From positions 1 through 64,000 of the forward strand of contig MU832048.1 in the NCBI GenBank assembly GCA_029204225.1: a stretch of DNA of 64,000 nt, in the 5' to 3' direction. Of this stretch, positions 1-13,200 are shown in pieces (within the stretch, counting starts at the first letter, position 1; every line of letters begins with the position of its first letter). Origin of the DNA: Diphasiastrum complanatum (Eukaryota; Streptophyta; Lycopodiopsida; Lycopodiales; Lycopodiaceae). A program made the position numbers and the translations under genes. The notes beneath the pieces were generated by a model. It ran no database searches. It saw nothing but the letters and a program-made list of their open reading frames with translations, and was not told the DNA's origin.

Positions 1-415
1 GTAAATACAATTTATTGGTGACTTACCGTAAATTAATGGGAGAATTTGATGAGTGCCTGCATGTGATGTCACTTAGTGACAGGTTGTTTAATTAAAGGTT
101 TGATTGGTTGGTGGTACGAATGAAGAATGCTTCTATGAATTGTGAGAATTGTGGTTTAGTACTAGTGAAAGTGTTTCTTTTTCCTTACATTGACCAGACA
201 GAGTTGGTCTTCATCTTATAAGTTATGTCACACCTCTCTTGTATTTCAAGAGTTTCAACTCTCCTTGTCACAGTACTGTACTAATCTTGCAAACAGATTT
301 GAGCTTCACACTTGGACTAACAAACATGGATGTGTGCTTGGTTAGTATATTATTTGGTTTAGCCATTTTTTCCCCTTTATTTTCTCTATGTTGTGACTGT
401 TCACATTTTATGCAG
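1..415 (+). other. 3' part of an intron of the PRP40-like gene
   Basis: No coding sequence is recognised. The stretch ends in a pyrimidine-rich tract and TGCAG acceptor at 411-415, directly before exon 1 as numbered here. Confidence 0.7.
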
Positions 416-711
416 ATTGCACGTGAACAAGCTGCTAAAGCAGGTCCTGCAAGTCCAGTGAATTCTGACATTTCCCAGGAGGCCACGAACCCTGGCAGCT
501 TTTTGCAATCTCTTCAACAACCAGTGGGTCAACTGCAGCTCCTTCTGTGTCATCTCCAAACGGCATTAGGAGTAACTACAACATCAGCAGCACCTGTAAA
601 TGCATCACCAGTTCAAATCACCGGAACAGTTACATCTTCAACTCTTCTTTCTTCAACAATTGCTGGTACTGTTGTTGCAGCTCTTTCCCCTACAAATGCA
701 GTTCCTGGACT
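416..711 (+). CDS. PRP40: PRP40-like exon 1: post-WW Ser/Thr/Pro-rich linker
   Basis: The acceptor is at 415 and the donor GTAAGT at 712. The exon begins [10 protein letters not shown], matching the segment after WW2 in plant PRP40. It continues as a low-complexity linker. The most protein-like frame changes near 505-511 and again near 560, and the frame-1 reading leaves two bases at the exon end, which does not fit the downstream phase. See the finding on the linker. Confidence 0.8.
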
Positions 712-1161
712 GTAAGTAGACAAAACCTTGCTCTTTGCCATGTAGTCTACATGAAAGCAGTATATATTTGAGAACAAATCTAGCTTTGCTTGAAAGAACA
801 AATCTAGTTAGCAAAGCACCTTACCTGTTTAACAACCGTTGCATTACGATGTCAACATTGTGCCTTGCATATTAGTGAGCTTTCTGCTTGGCCATGTTAA
901 TTGAATCATAGAGGTAGATGTTTTACTTTGTGTTATCAACAAAGATGCTTTTTTTTAGCATACCTGATGTGAAATTTGATGCAATTAAATTAAACAAAAA
1001 CTCACATGAACCCACAGCTTGGGAGTTGGAGAAAATGCTATTGCGAACCCGAAGAGGACGTTTCAGAGGAAGCATCTGCGCAGGATCTTGAGGTACAAGT
1101 GAGCACATACAATGAAGGGGTTTTACTCAAATCCTACAATCTTTTATATAATTAGTAGTGG

Positions 1162-1202
<41 letters not shown>

Positions 1203-4200
1203 GTTGCAGCTCCTCTTTCCTCTATGGAGATTGCTTGTCATTGAGTGGGCCATTGCTGCTACCTCCAGATCTAATCACTGCCATTTATTATTCACAAGAA
1301 ATTGCTGCCAGTCACTAGAAAGTTTGCTATAGCTGGTCTAATGGAGACCTAAATTTCGCTTTTGGTGGCTGTCCACCATCACGACTAAGCAAAACATTTA
1401 GGCGCTGGAGCTGTCAAGGGATTGCAATCCTATTCTTCTGAGCATCATTTGTGGCATCCTTGGTTCTCTGCTGACCTACTTCTGCAGGTGCTTTGAATGA
1501 GCTCAATTGTCCTGCTGTTCCACTTGCTGCTGGTTGTGGACCTGATTTTGCTATCTGCTCCGCTGCCGTTTCTTTGAAGACGACGAGTGTGGTGTCCAGT
1601 TTCCCCTGAGCCAACGACTGTCAAAGCATTGGTTGGAAGAGTTTTACCGCTGTCCAAATAATGGGTTTTTATTGCTTTTTAGTTTCTTGAAATGTGTCTC
1701 AAGATTCATGGGGGCTCTATTCTCCCACAACCAGCCCATCACTCTTCCATATTTTCGAGATCCTAGATCTAATGCACCAGCAATTGCAAGAATTCGTTTC
1801 AGATAACAAGTCTTTGAATCTGAAGCAAGAAATTTATACTCTTAAAGAAGAGGTTGCTGAAATATAATGCCTATTTTACCCTTTTTGAATGAATAAACTT
1901 TCAATGTAATTCATGTAAGTCGGTTGTAAATGCGTTGCAACCATCCTTTCTGTAATTTTAGCAAGCAATGCAAGTTATCCCAAGTGGCTTAGAATTCCAG
2001 CCAGTAGTGACACCTCATCAATTCCATGCATGTACTTTTGTGGAGCTTGCCTCCGTCGTGACTAGGAGAGTCCATGCCATAAGTTGTGATGCTCTTATGC
2101 ATTGTTTCGAATGCAACACTTGAGTCAAGGAGCTTAGCTCTCCCTTGCTTTGATGGTTCCAGTGTCTTGTATAGGAGTTATGAGATTCCATAGTTAGGCC
2201 TATAAGTTTGTCTTAATTTCGGAGATCTTATTCTTCTTGAATGGGCTGTAGACATAGTTGAATATTTAATGCGGGGATAGAGTTTTGGAGGTCAATGTAA
2301 AATAGACCAAATTATGGTCTTCAATACATCTTGTCCATTCATGATGTGAAAAATTATCACTTTAGATGGTCCACCTTTGGAGGTGGTCTCTTCCTTCTCA
2401 ATTTGGTTGTACTTTTTGTGGGCCCCATATTTGGTATGATGCATGTTACCACATGTCGATTGGGGAAAGGTTAGTCTTTTCTGTCAACATGAGGCATGAG
2501 TAAGTTTTGTCTCTTTGACACTCTAGTTAAACCTAAAACTATGTATGCGGCAAAGGCCTGGTGTATGGGTTCTCAACATCAGATTGGGCTAGATTCTTAG
2601 GTCTTGAGACTTTGATGCTATCATGGATGATCTGCGGTAAGCACTCAATGCCACATTTGTTTATTTTGCTCTGCGGGATCAACTTCTAGTCCTAATGACG
2701 TCCCATACCACTGTCAAACACCTTCGGCCTTCTCTTGCCCCTAGCTAGCATTGGCTATGCACATGTGCACTAATATCCACCCACTCTTAGGTGGATAAAA
2801 TGAATGGTAACTCAGATCTCCTCCCCTTGTATACTTGCAAGGTAGGAGTCTCCATGCGAAGCACATATTTCTGATTATGACAAGTGGCATGCTTGTGGTC
2901 CACGAGTCACTGGTCAAGTCAATAGGCCCAGTCCAATTTCTAGTTTCAACTTTCAAGTTAAGTTTGGGACCCAAGGGGTTGGGTCCCTTAGATTCTTTTC
3001 CCCCTTAAAAAGACTTTTCTTCTAAGGAAGGAAATCTGAGAATCTTTGTCTCAGGTCTTACTCCTTTTCCCAAGTGTCCTCATCGTCGAAACTACCTTTC
3101 CAATGAACCGAGTACTTAGTCACCTCCAAGCTTTTGAGCGCACGTTGATGTTTCATCAACAATGGCATGTGGTTCTAAAGGTACAAAGGTTGATAGATAA
3201 CTGAACTAGTTCATCCGCTTGAATCAAATCATCCTTCCCACCTAGTTGTTCATGTAAACGGCTAACGTGGAAAACCAATACTTTGATTCCCTCCGGAAGA
3301 TCTAGTTAATAGGCATTCTGATTGAGTTTCATACAAATATGGACAGGCCCACAAAATCGAGGGGACAACTCAGGACAAAGGTACAAAGGTTGATAGATAA
3401 CTGAACTAGTTCATCTGCTTGAATCAAATTATCCTTCCCACCTAGTTGTTCATGTAAACGGCTAACGTGGAAAACCAATACTTTGATTCCCTCCGGAAGA
3501 TCTAGTTAATAGGCATTCTGATTGAGTTTCATACAAATATGGACAGGCCCACAAAATCGAGGGGACAACTTAGGACATTTTCCTATCCTCAATACCTTGG
3601 GATCTTTTTGGAATTCTAAGGTAGACCCACTATCCTTCCGCAAAGACTCGAGGTTATTGCTTTTGATTAGCATAAAACTGGGCTGTATCTGGAGCCGTTT
3701 TTATGCTATCTCGAGCGACAAGCAACATTTCTTGCATATCTTGCAAGAAATCTACCGCTGCCTTTACTTTGAGACCTTTGAGGCCTACAAAGATAGGGGC
3801 TCAAGGCTGGACACCATAACACAACATGAATGGACTATAACCCATCGTTGAGTGCTTTGCGTTATACACAAACTCAACCATTGGGGGGTACCTTTCCCAA
3901 TTTGATTGTCTCTTGAAAACATATGCACGAAGTATATCTTCCATAGATTGTTTGTCCGTTCAGTCTACCATCCGATTCCGGATGATTTGATGACCCAACC
4001 CTATGTGGTCTTGAATTTCTCGAAGACCACTTTTCAAAATTTGGCAATGAACTTTGAATCTCGATCATTAACAATGTCATTTGGCAAACCATACAACTTG
4101 AACAACTTATCCACGAGATGTTGAGCAAGTTCTAAAGCTTTGACAGTCATCTTAGTTGGAATGAATTGCACCATTTTGGTTAGCCTATCAACTGCTATGG

Positions 4201-7200
4201 CATCATTTTGCTTCGGTATCCAACTACAAAATCCATGGAAATACTTTTCCACTTTCTTTTGGGAATTTCCAACGGAAGTAGCAAGCCAGTTGCCTTAAGT
4301 CTTTCAACTTTTTCACTTGGCATTGCTTTACTTGTGAACATATGGCTCCACTTGATCTTTGAGTTTTGGTCATCAAAAGTTCCTCTGTACTAGCTCAAGT
4401 GTTCTTTGTGTGCCTGGATGTTTCACATAGGGGCTGCCATGACGTATTTGACTCGTTCTTTGACAATGTCCTAACCTCAAGGTCTGCTCTGGAGCTTCAC
4501 CTCGAGAAAAAGGAGGCGATCTAGGTCTGGGAGTTTTGATGTCCATATTGACCTCTGAAAAATATCCCTTCAAAGCAAAAACATTATACACAACATCAAG
4601 GGCCTACATATGAAATAAGTGAACACAATGTGACTGGAGAATTACAGAAAAGACAATTGTGCGTCCCTTGATCTCATAGTAAACAGGGCATTTGAAAAGG
4701 AAATGCTCCTTTGACTCCACCTCCCCCAATGTGTTATGTGAGGAATGCCCTGGAAGTCGTCAGTCTCCACATATACTTGGTGTGAGGAAACTCAGAACTG
4801 TCCCAATGTAAATTGGAGGCAATGTGAGAGTCCACTATCCAAGTAACAAGGTAAAACCAGGAACTTGGCTATATTTTGCTCTAGGAAACAGGAACGGTAA
4901 AAATCTGGTTTGACACGAAGAGAACCTTGCCATGTTACTCGAGAATGTGCACGATAGATGACCCCCCTGATGTACTAATGGGATGGTAAATTTGAAATAG
5001 CTATGCCATATGTATGTGCGAGACATGAAGCCTAGGAATACCATGATAACTGATGACCCTGGCGATGAAGCTGCCGAGAAGAGAGAGGAGCTATGCGTGG
5101 ATAACGAGAAACCGGAAGACTCATCACTCTATGGATGTATGTAATCAGTCTGAAAATAGTCTCAACCGAAGTAATGAGTCAAGAATTTGATAATCTGTTA
5201 AGTTCCATAGATGCACTGCATTCCGGAACGTTTTTTTTTCAATAATTTTTTTTAGATGTCTTAGAAAAGAAAAATAGCCGTAAAAAAGCATCTAAAACAC
5301 ATTTAAATATCTTGTATCGTAATCAGATATCATATTCTAAGCATTCTGGAATCATGATGTAACAACATGCTAAAATTTTTAATTTTACTGACAATACTAT
5401 ATAGATGTGCAAAAAAAAGATAATACAGTGACTACTATCCTAATCACTTGTAACATATAATTATGCAAATTTTCAGCAATTGTATTCACTGTGCACAAAT
5501 TTTTAGCAAATTAGTGACATTTATGAGCTAGATTTCCAAAACAGATTCATAGCTTTAGCAAAATTTGCAATAGACCTAATTGGGATCAATTTCAAGACCT
5601 CTGAATTGCCATTCTTTGTGACTATGCTCGAGCATCCATTAGGATAAACTAGCTAATGATGACGCTGCAAACATAATTAGAAATATTTAGAATCTATGGT
5701 CTAAATTTTAAAGATTAATCTGTTTCTGGTATGAACGTAGTTCACAGAGCAGCACTATAGTTGTAAGAGGGAACCATGCATGAGAATACCATGTATCTGA
5801 ACCATGTAGGAAGTTTAAAGTTTTAAAAGTTTTTTTTTTCAGGGTTCCAATGTTCCGGAACGCTGCGTTCTGGAACACTATGCCTCTGGAACACCGTTCT
5901 GATGCAACTTAGCTAGTAACGAGTGACAGAGAATGTGATAAGTTGATTGAATTATTGAAACTTACACTTAATGCATTACAACAAGAAAGGGCAAGAAATG
6001 TGCTTGTATTGACTCAAGAACCAGTAATATAAATTAGTACTTAACTCTCCTCTACCTTTAAGAACATGTTCCCTTATGTGAGCATTCAAAAGATCATAAA
6101 CTGTGAAAGAAATGTCTTGGCCCTTGCTTTGGGCTATTTATTACAACTAATGTAAATGCTACAAATCATAATTGTGAAAATGCATATGCTGAAATGCTGC
6201 TATAGAATGTCGGTGTTGTGTCATTGATCACAAAAAAATTTATACTAAATGCGTGCAGTCGCCCCAAACAGAAACTGTATTGTTGCTGAATGATGATGTC
6301 TCAAGCTATCCAAATGGACTTGGAATGCCAAAGGAAAGCATCATGAGGAGTATTCCAAATTGGATATCCAAACATACCTAGTCCTTAGGATAGACTAGGT
6401 GATGGGGAATTATCATGAAAGTCTGCAATGGTTGAAATAGTTTGTAACATTGTGCAATGGTTGAAATAGTTTGTGACAATGTCACAAACTATTTCAACCA
6501 TTGCTGAGATTTGTTTGGACTTTCATGATAATTCATCCCTACTCACAAACTATGTGGAATTTGATTCTGTCTTGTCGTCATTTGCAATGGGGGTGGCCCA
6601 TGATAGCTATTTGCATCTTGTACTTTGTATGCATTTTCTACCAATGAATGACACATATATTATGAGTGATTTTTAGGGTTAATATTGGGAATTCTTTAGT
6701 AGTAGTTCAATTTGAAAATGTGAAATCAACTTCAATAGATTCAAATTGCGATTCAAATCTCACTTGATAAATGTCAGACAAAGTCTTTACTTCATCGTTC
6801 AAACAATCATCATAGGTACCTAGCAGTATTTTCTCTGTGTCACAATTTTTATTTATCTGTACTTTTTGTGTCTATTTTCCAACATAGAGATTGTCATGAT
6901 CTCGCATACGATATTGACATTTTTTAGCAGCCTCTTCAATGTTCTCACTTTTTAACGTGACATTCCTATTTTGTGCCATCTCCCTTACACACTCGAGAGG
7001 AGTGTATGCGATTCATTTGTGCTCATTTCAATAATTGTAATAGTGGGCTATGGGTTAGCTAACTTAGCTTCAAAGTTTAAAAAAAAGCTAGCAGTGCATC
7101 TTGTCCATTTTCAGAAATCATTGGTCTGAAATTATCAGAGATTTTCCACTGCTTGGGAACCTTGACGTCCCCATGGCTATGTGACATGTAGCCTATCAAT

Positions 7201-10200
7201 GATCAGACAACTTTCTTACTGTGATATGAACTTGATAGCTCACAATTTACATTCTCCTTACCTCAACAGACTGGTCAACGTCAATGGCACTAGATGGTGA
7301 GTTTGGGGAGCCACATGACTTGGTCATAGAAATGGTCTGTCATGGTGGCCTATGTCAGATAGGTTTACCTCGCAGTGGGCACACAGTTGGGAACAGAGTG
7401 TAGCAGACTTATGTCATACCAGGACCCCACATTTTTCCTTGGAAAATTTCTTCGGCAGCTTTTGAAAACGAAAATACATCCATCCAGAGAGTATGAGCCC
7501 TAAGTCTTTTGACTTTAAGTGAAGCCTCCAGGCTCTCGATGCTACCATTATTCACGTCCTTTGTTGACCAGGCGTTGACCAGACGTTAAGCTACATCAGT
7601 TAGGTGTGAGTTTTACCAGTTCTGGGGACAGGCTCTTGCGGTGGCTTTAGGAGCCATGGCTTCTGGGCCACCCTCACTGCCTTCTAGCTTCCTCCTCATG
7701 CCCACTCCATTACTCCTGCCCTACCGCCACTCTGTCTTCCCTGCCACTGCCTCCTCACTGCTTTAAGGCCCTCCTCAAATATCATTCTGTTGGGAATGTA
7801 CCCACTTCTTTGATTAGCGTTCTGGATGATTGTAGAACACCTTGCAACCATTTTATATTTTGATAAGAGCAAAGATAAAACAAGAAAAAGCTGTATTTGA
7901 AATTTGAATATCCAGTGAACGTTTGAAACATTGCAATATCCAATTTGGAGTATATGCTAAAATAGAATCATTCCTAGAGGACCTTACTGTCACAAAATTT
8001 TAATCTTAGGCTGTCTCAACTTGTCTTTAAGTTATGCCTTCTATTGCTTGATACATTTATTGACTTTTCATAAGGGATACCCTCTTAATTGAGAAAGTCG
8101 GCTGCCATCTATTAACCCTAAGGTGTCTGCTCATCTTCTTGTAGGAAGCCAGGAAGGCAATGCCATCAACCGGAAAGATCAACATCACTCCCGTTCCAGA
8201 CGATAAGCCTCCACCTACAGTGGAGGAGTTGCCTGCATATGCAAACAAAACGGTTGAGTCCATATGCCATAGTTTGGTACCGTGAAAGTTGAGTTGTTTT
8301 TGTATGACATAGTTTCTGCCATTATGGACAAGGTATTTAATATACTTTTGAATCTCCAGGAGGCCAAAATTGCCTTCAAAGAACTCCTGGAGTCTGTACA
8401 TGTCGAATCAGATTGGACTTGGGAGCAGGTTGGCAAAATTTTTGTTTCTTATTTTTAATTTATAAGATGAGTTTCTGAGGGATTATGGCATATCGTCTCT
8501 TTCCATGTTCATAGCTATATGACAGGGAATAACTTTTTAGAGTGATCCATTTGTCTTGATAGCTCTGAAGGTGTAATCTTGTTTTTGGTATAAAGGATAG
8601 ATGTCTTTCTACATCTTTGTGTTTTGTTCCAAGGAGCAAGGAGAATTAATGTGTGGACTGTTAGCAGTTGGGAGTACTTTATTAAATATCTGTCATTGGA
8701 GGTCCCTTACAAGACTTTTCTTGGCAAGCTTCTTGATATTTTCTGTTCAACAGTTGGGATGTCTGCTGTGAGTACTGGGAATGGTTGTACATGAGAGACA
8801 TTTTCCACCATGTCCCTTAGAATACTCTTGTTTCCTTGGTATGATGAACTTGTCTGTGAACTTGCTGTGTTTTCATACTCAAGTCTTAGGATACTACCAT
8901 TCAGTTGGCAATGGCAATAATTCATTGCAGGCAATGCGAGTCATTATCAATGACAAGCGATATGGTGCCTTGAAGACTCTAGGAGAGCGAAAGCAAGCTT
9001 TCAATGAGGTGAGGGTCAAACTGTGACTCTGGTGATTGATTTTTTCCATCGGTTTTATTGTAAGTTTTTAGTATCTTAAGAAACGTTATGACCAAACAAA
9101 AGTTATTCCATAATGCAGTATAGGACACTGATGATGAACGATGTGATTTTTCTCAACTATCTCATGTTTGGTGACATTCATCTTGAATGTTGTTATTTTC
9201 ATGCTCACATGTGAAAGCCTTGATAAATAGCTCGTTACTTCTTGAGAGGGACGTGTTTCTTGGGTTGCCTGATGGGAAGTTCCTGTCAACATTGAACCCA
9301 CACTAGCTACTAACTTGCTTGGTTGGTTTTTTTCCCGTTTATTGTGAAACTTGATAGTTACTTCCAAAACCTCAACTGAAAGGATGTTATATCAGTGTTT
9401 ACTCAGTGTGTAGCATAATATTTTAGCAGTACAGTCCACATGAAAATCAAGAAAATGGACCAAATCTCCCAGACGTACCATGAGTAATTAGGGTTATATT
9501 AATCTGTTCTTTTTTGCTGAGTAGATCTAGCCACAAGAATTTGTTGTTTTCCTATTTCTTCAAGCTCTTTCCTTGCCCTTTCAGGTCCTCACATTCCTGT
9601 GTCATTTTTACAAATGTACAGAGTGGACATTCTCCCTTTTCAACTTTGGCTTACAGTTCATGATCTGAATCACTGGATGGTTAATCATGATTGTTCCTGT
9701 TAAGTGTTAACCTGTTTGCTGTATCTATGTCTTCTTGTATTAGGATAATTTCCTGTTTACATCAAGTTGTGGCTCATTCTTGGCCATCCTTACCAGCTTT
9801 GCTTGATACTTGTTCTGCCATTCTGATTTGTTAGATGAATCTTCATTGTCCTTGTGCAGTATTTGGCTCAACGGAAGAAGCAAGAATTGGAAGAGAAACG
9901 TCTGAAGCAGAAAAAAGCACGTGAAGACTTTCTGACAATGCTCGAGGTACATTGCTTTTCTTGTTTTTTATTTCATGTTTAATTGTGGAAACTGGACAGA
10001 GAAGGAAGCATAGAAAATTATACACTTTAGAGCATTGATGCTATTTATATTCAATGAGAAAGTGTTGGATTCAATGAGAGTGTTGGATTATCTCCCGAAA
10101 TCTGCAGAAAAGAGAAGTTTGATGATTGGAAGGGTATTAATGTGTACTTCATATTTGGAGTAACGTGTATGGTACGACACAGGTGGAGAGCAAGAGAACA

Positions 10201-13200
10201 GAATGATGTCTTTCACCCAAATTTGTCCACAGCCACTTAAACTTGCAACACTGATGAAGTGTTCCTTTCACCATTGAGAAGAAACAGGTGATGCTGCAAA
10301 TGATTCATCATAGCAAGGCAGATTTGCGTCCATTTGCAAAAGAACAAGTTAAAGTTCGCGTAGTTAGTCCTCGAACTGTGAGTAAAAATGTGGACAGATG
10401 GGATGTCACATTTTCTGAATTTGAGGTGACTACCATTAATCACAAAAGAAGTGAGAATCATGAAAGAAATGCTGAAGGCTCAAAACATGAATGTTATGGA
10501 GTAATGTCGTAACAAGAGCGTATACTGTAAGTCTGTAATGTATAGAGACCCTTATGTCTGAATGAAATTCAATCCACAGGAAATTGTTCACTGGAGGAAT
10601 TGGATTCCCAAGGTGAGAATCAAGGGGGGAACGGAACAATGGGATGACCTTTAGTTAGCAAATTTACTGGACCACATGGTCATGTGGCACAAGAGCAGTC
10701 TATTTGCTGATACCATCGGAAATTGTAAACAAGATATCTCTGTAAGCGGAGATTTTGATTGAAGCACTCGACACATTTCAATGAGAACACTGCGTATAGG
10801 TTGATCACATGGGATATAGAAAAATGTTGGCAGCAAAGATGGGGATCAGATCTGCTGTGATACGAAAACTGTCACGTGCCCAATTAGGCATTGACCAAAG
10901 CAATCTCCAAACAAGATATATCTTAAATTAATATATCCAATCCAGAATCAAACTGATCAAAATTTGAAGTGGAAACCAGGTGTTCAAGCCTGTTGTATTG
11001 TCAAATTTTCAAGTAGTTATAGTGTGGCACATGGTTTCATAGTGTATGGAATGGGATGGGCACATACGGAATCCCGTTCTGTATGTACATTTTCTCAAAA
11101 ATAATTTCCAGATCAAATTTTTTACATTCAAAACTTCCAAATTTTCTTTTTTCAAAAGTATTTGTCATGTTCTGTACGTATGGAACATGATACGTTCTGT
11201 ATGAAAAGGTACATAACAACTGTTTCTGGTTTGGCATGAAACTCATGTGATGTTGGCTGCTGGCATATGAATCAGTAGGTTTCCAGGCCAAGGAAGACGA
11301 AGGAGATTATTCAAACCCCAAATGTATAATGAGCGCAAAGATGTCAAGTCCATCTTTTTGGACTTCCTTAAACCTTGCTAAAACATGCCGTGTATTGTAG
11401 TATCTAACCTTTTAATCAAGTCCTGTCTTAGCGAGAAATACATCATACGTAATGTGTTTTGTTCTGTACGTATGGAGCATTCTTAAACCCTAAACATGAA
11501 TGTTCTAAATCTTGAAGGATCTAGACATATTTTGAACTTCTTACAGCCCTCTGCCTCACAGGGATGTGTAGCTTTCAAATTTGAAGCCAGTTGCCGGATT
11601 GAGGCATGTTGCTGCTCTTGAAGTCCATTACCTCAGATGGACCAGTGGCTTTGGAATATGAAGTATGTTGTTCAATTTTGGAGCCTGATATTGAAGGCTG
11701 CTGCCTCTTCTTGAAGCTTGTTCCCTCTTGTCAAAGCCCGACTTTGGAGCTATGGAACTATGCATTGATATGAAGAACTACAGATTTCAACCTGTGGGAT
11801 TTGCTATGAATTTCCAGGCGTTTTTTAAAGTTCCTGAGCTTCAGGCAGCCTATTGGAGGCTTTTAGAAAACAATAAAAATAAAACAAAAAAAAGAATACA
11901 CTTCTAACGTATTTTCAAGAAAAATATAAAAATGTAACAAACATGTATGGAAGTATGACATACATGGTCATTGATTAGCACAGACCAAATAGATAAAGCA
12001 TAAGGTATCATTTCAATCTGCAAAGGTACCATTGTATTTTTCTTAACTCTTTATGAAACAACTTTTCTGGTCTTTCCTGTTTCTTTTTCTTAGTCTTGTT
12101 TGTTTGCTTGGTGGTCAGGGGTCTACCTGGGAGAATTCATACGCTCGATACCTAGATAGCAAGTTATGCTTGGGTACTGATTAGATCATAAATTATTGAA
12201 AATAGGAAAGAGTGTCGAGGCTATTTTCTGCAAGCACTGCAATCTGAGCAGTATTTTTGAACGTTTTGGAAGAAAGAACCTGCATGTGGTTTTTCTGTTT
12301 CGATGAAACTATAGGCGTAAGGTTTTGATGGTGGCTAGAAAGTAGAGTTTACTTCCACTTGTCTAAGATTATTTTCAAAGGTTCTTGTACAAAGTCCAGT
12401 TGTTGTCTGCTGTGATCATATTGACATCACTCAAGAAACTCTTGCTGCAAGTCAATAGCCGTTGGGCCTTTGAACAAATTTCTTTGCAGGGAAAGTTTTT
12501 TTTTTTTTGAGAATGTATGTATCTGAGATATGTGATTATTAAACTCTTCGTCCTATGCACTCTGCAGGAGTCCAAAGAGCTGAACTCAACAATGCGCTGG
12601 AGGTGTGTATGAAATTCTCTTTGGGTTGCAGTTTGAGTTCTTTGGGTTAAGTACCATCCTTGCAAAGCTTGTTGCATTGTTCTTATTGGTGGCGGTAATG
12701 CATATTCATGACATTAACAATCGAGTTAAGAGTTGAGAATGTACAGAACCACATGAAGATATGGTTTGGAACATTATGTGCTGCTAAGTAACACTAGATC
12801 ATAGATATGGTTTGGAAAAATTATGTATGCTGCTAAGTAACACTAGATCATAGATACCCATTCCGAACTTTTGGAATATTTATGAAGTTGACTTCTTTTG
12901 CGGCCTTGGAGCCCCGGAACTTATGCTCAAAGTTTGCACCATTTATGAACATCCAGTCTGAATAGAAGTTATTTGGATGCAACCAAAAGTAGCAAGTGTG
13001 AATCATAGAAGTATTTTTTTTATGTATATCTGGTCTTGTATGTCTAAACAGTGTATATCTGGTCCATAGTTGCTGGGGTGAATCACGAATTTAAAAAACA
13101 GTGATTCGGATCGCGATTCACTGTTTTTTCACAACGATTTGCGAATCGCGATTCAAGATTTGTTAGTGCAACTGTTTAATAGACTGTTTAGACATAAAAG

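Noticed and set aside
7650-7780. C-rich open frame starting [12 protein letters not shown]
   Set aside because: Inside intron 2, no acceptor or donor pair in frame with the PRP40-like exons, and no known domain.
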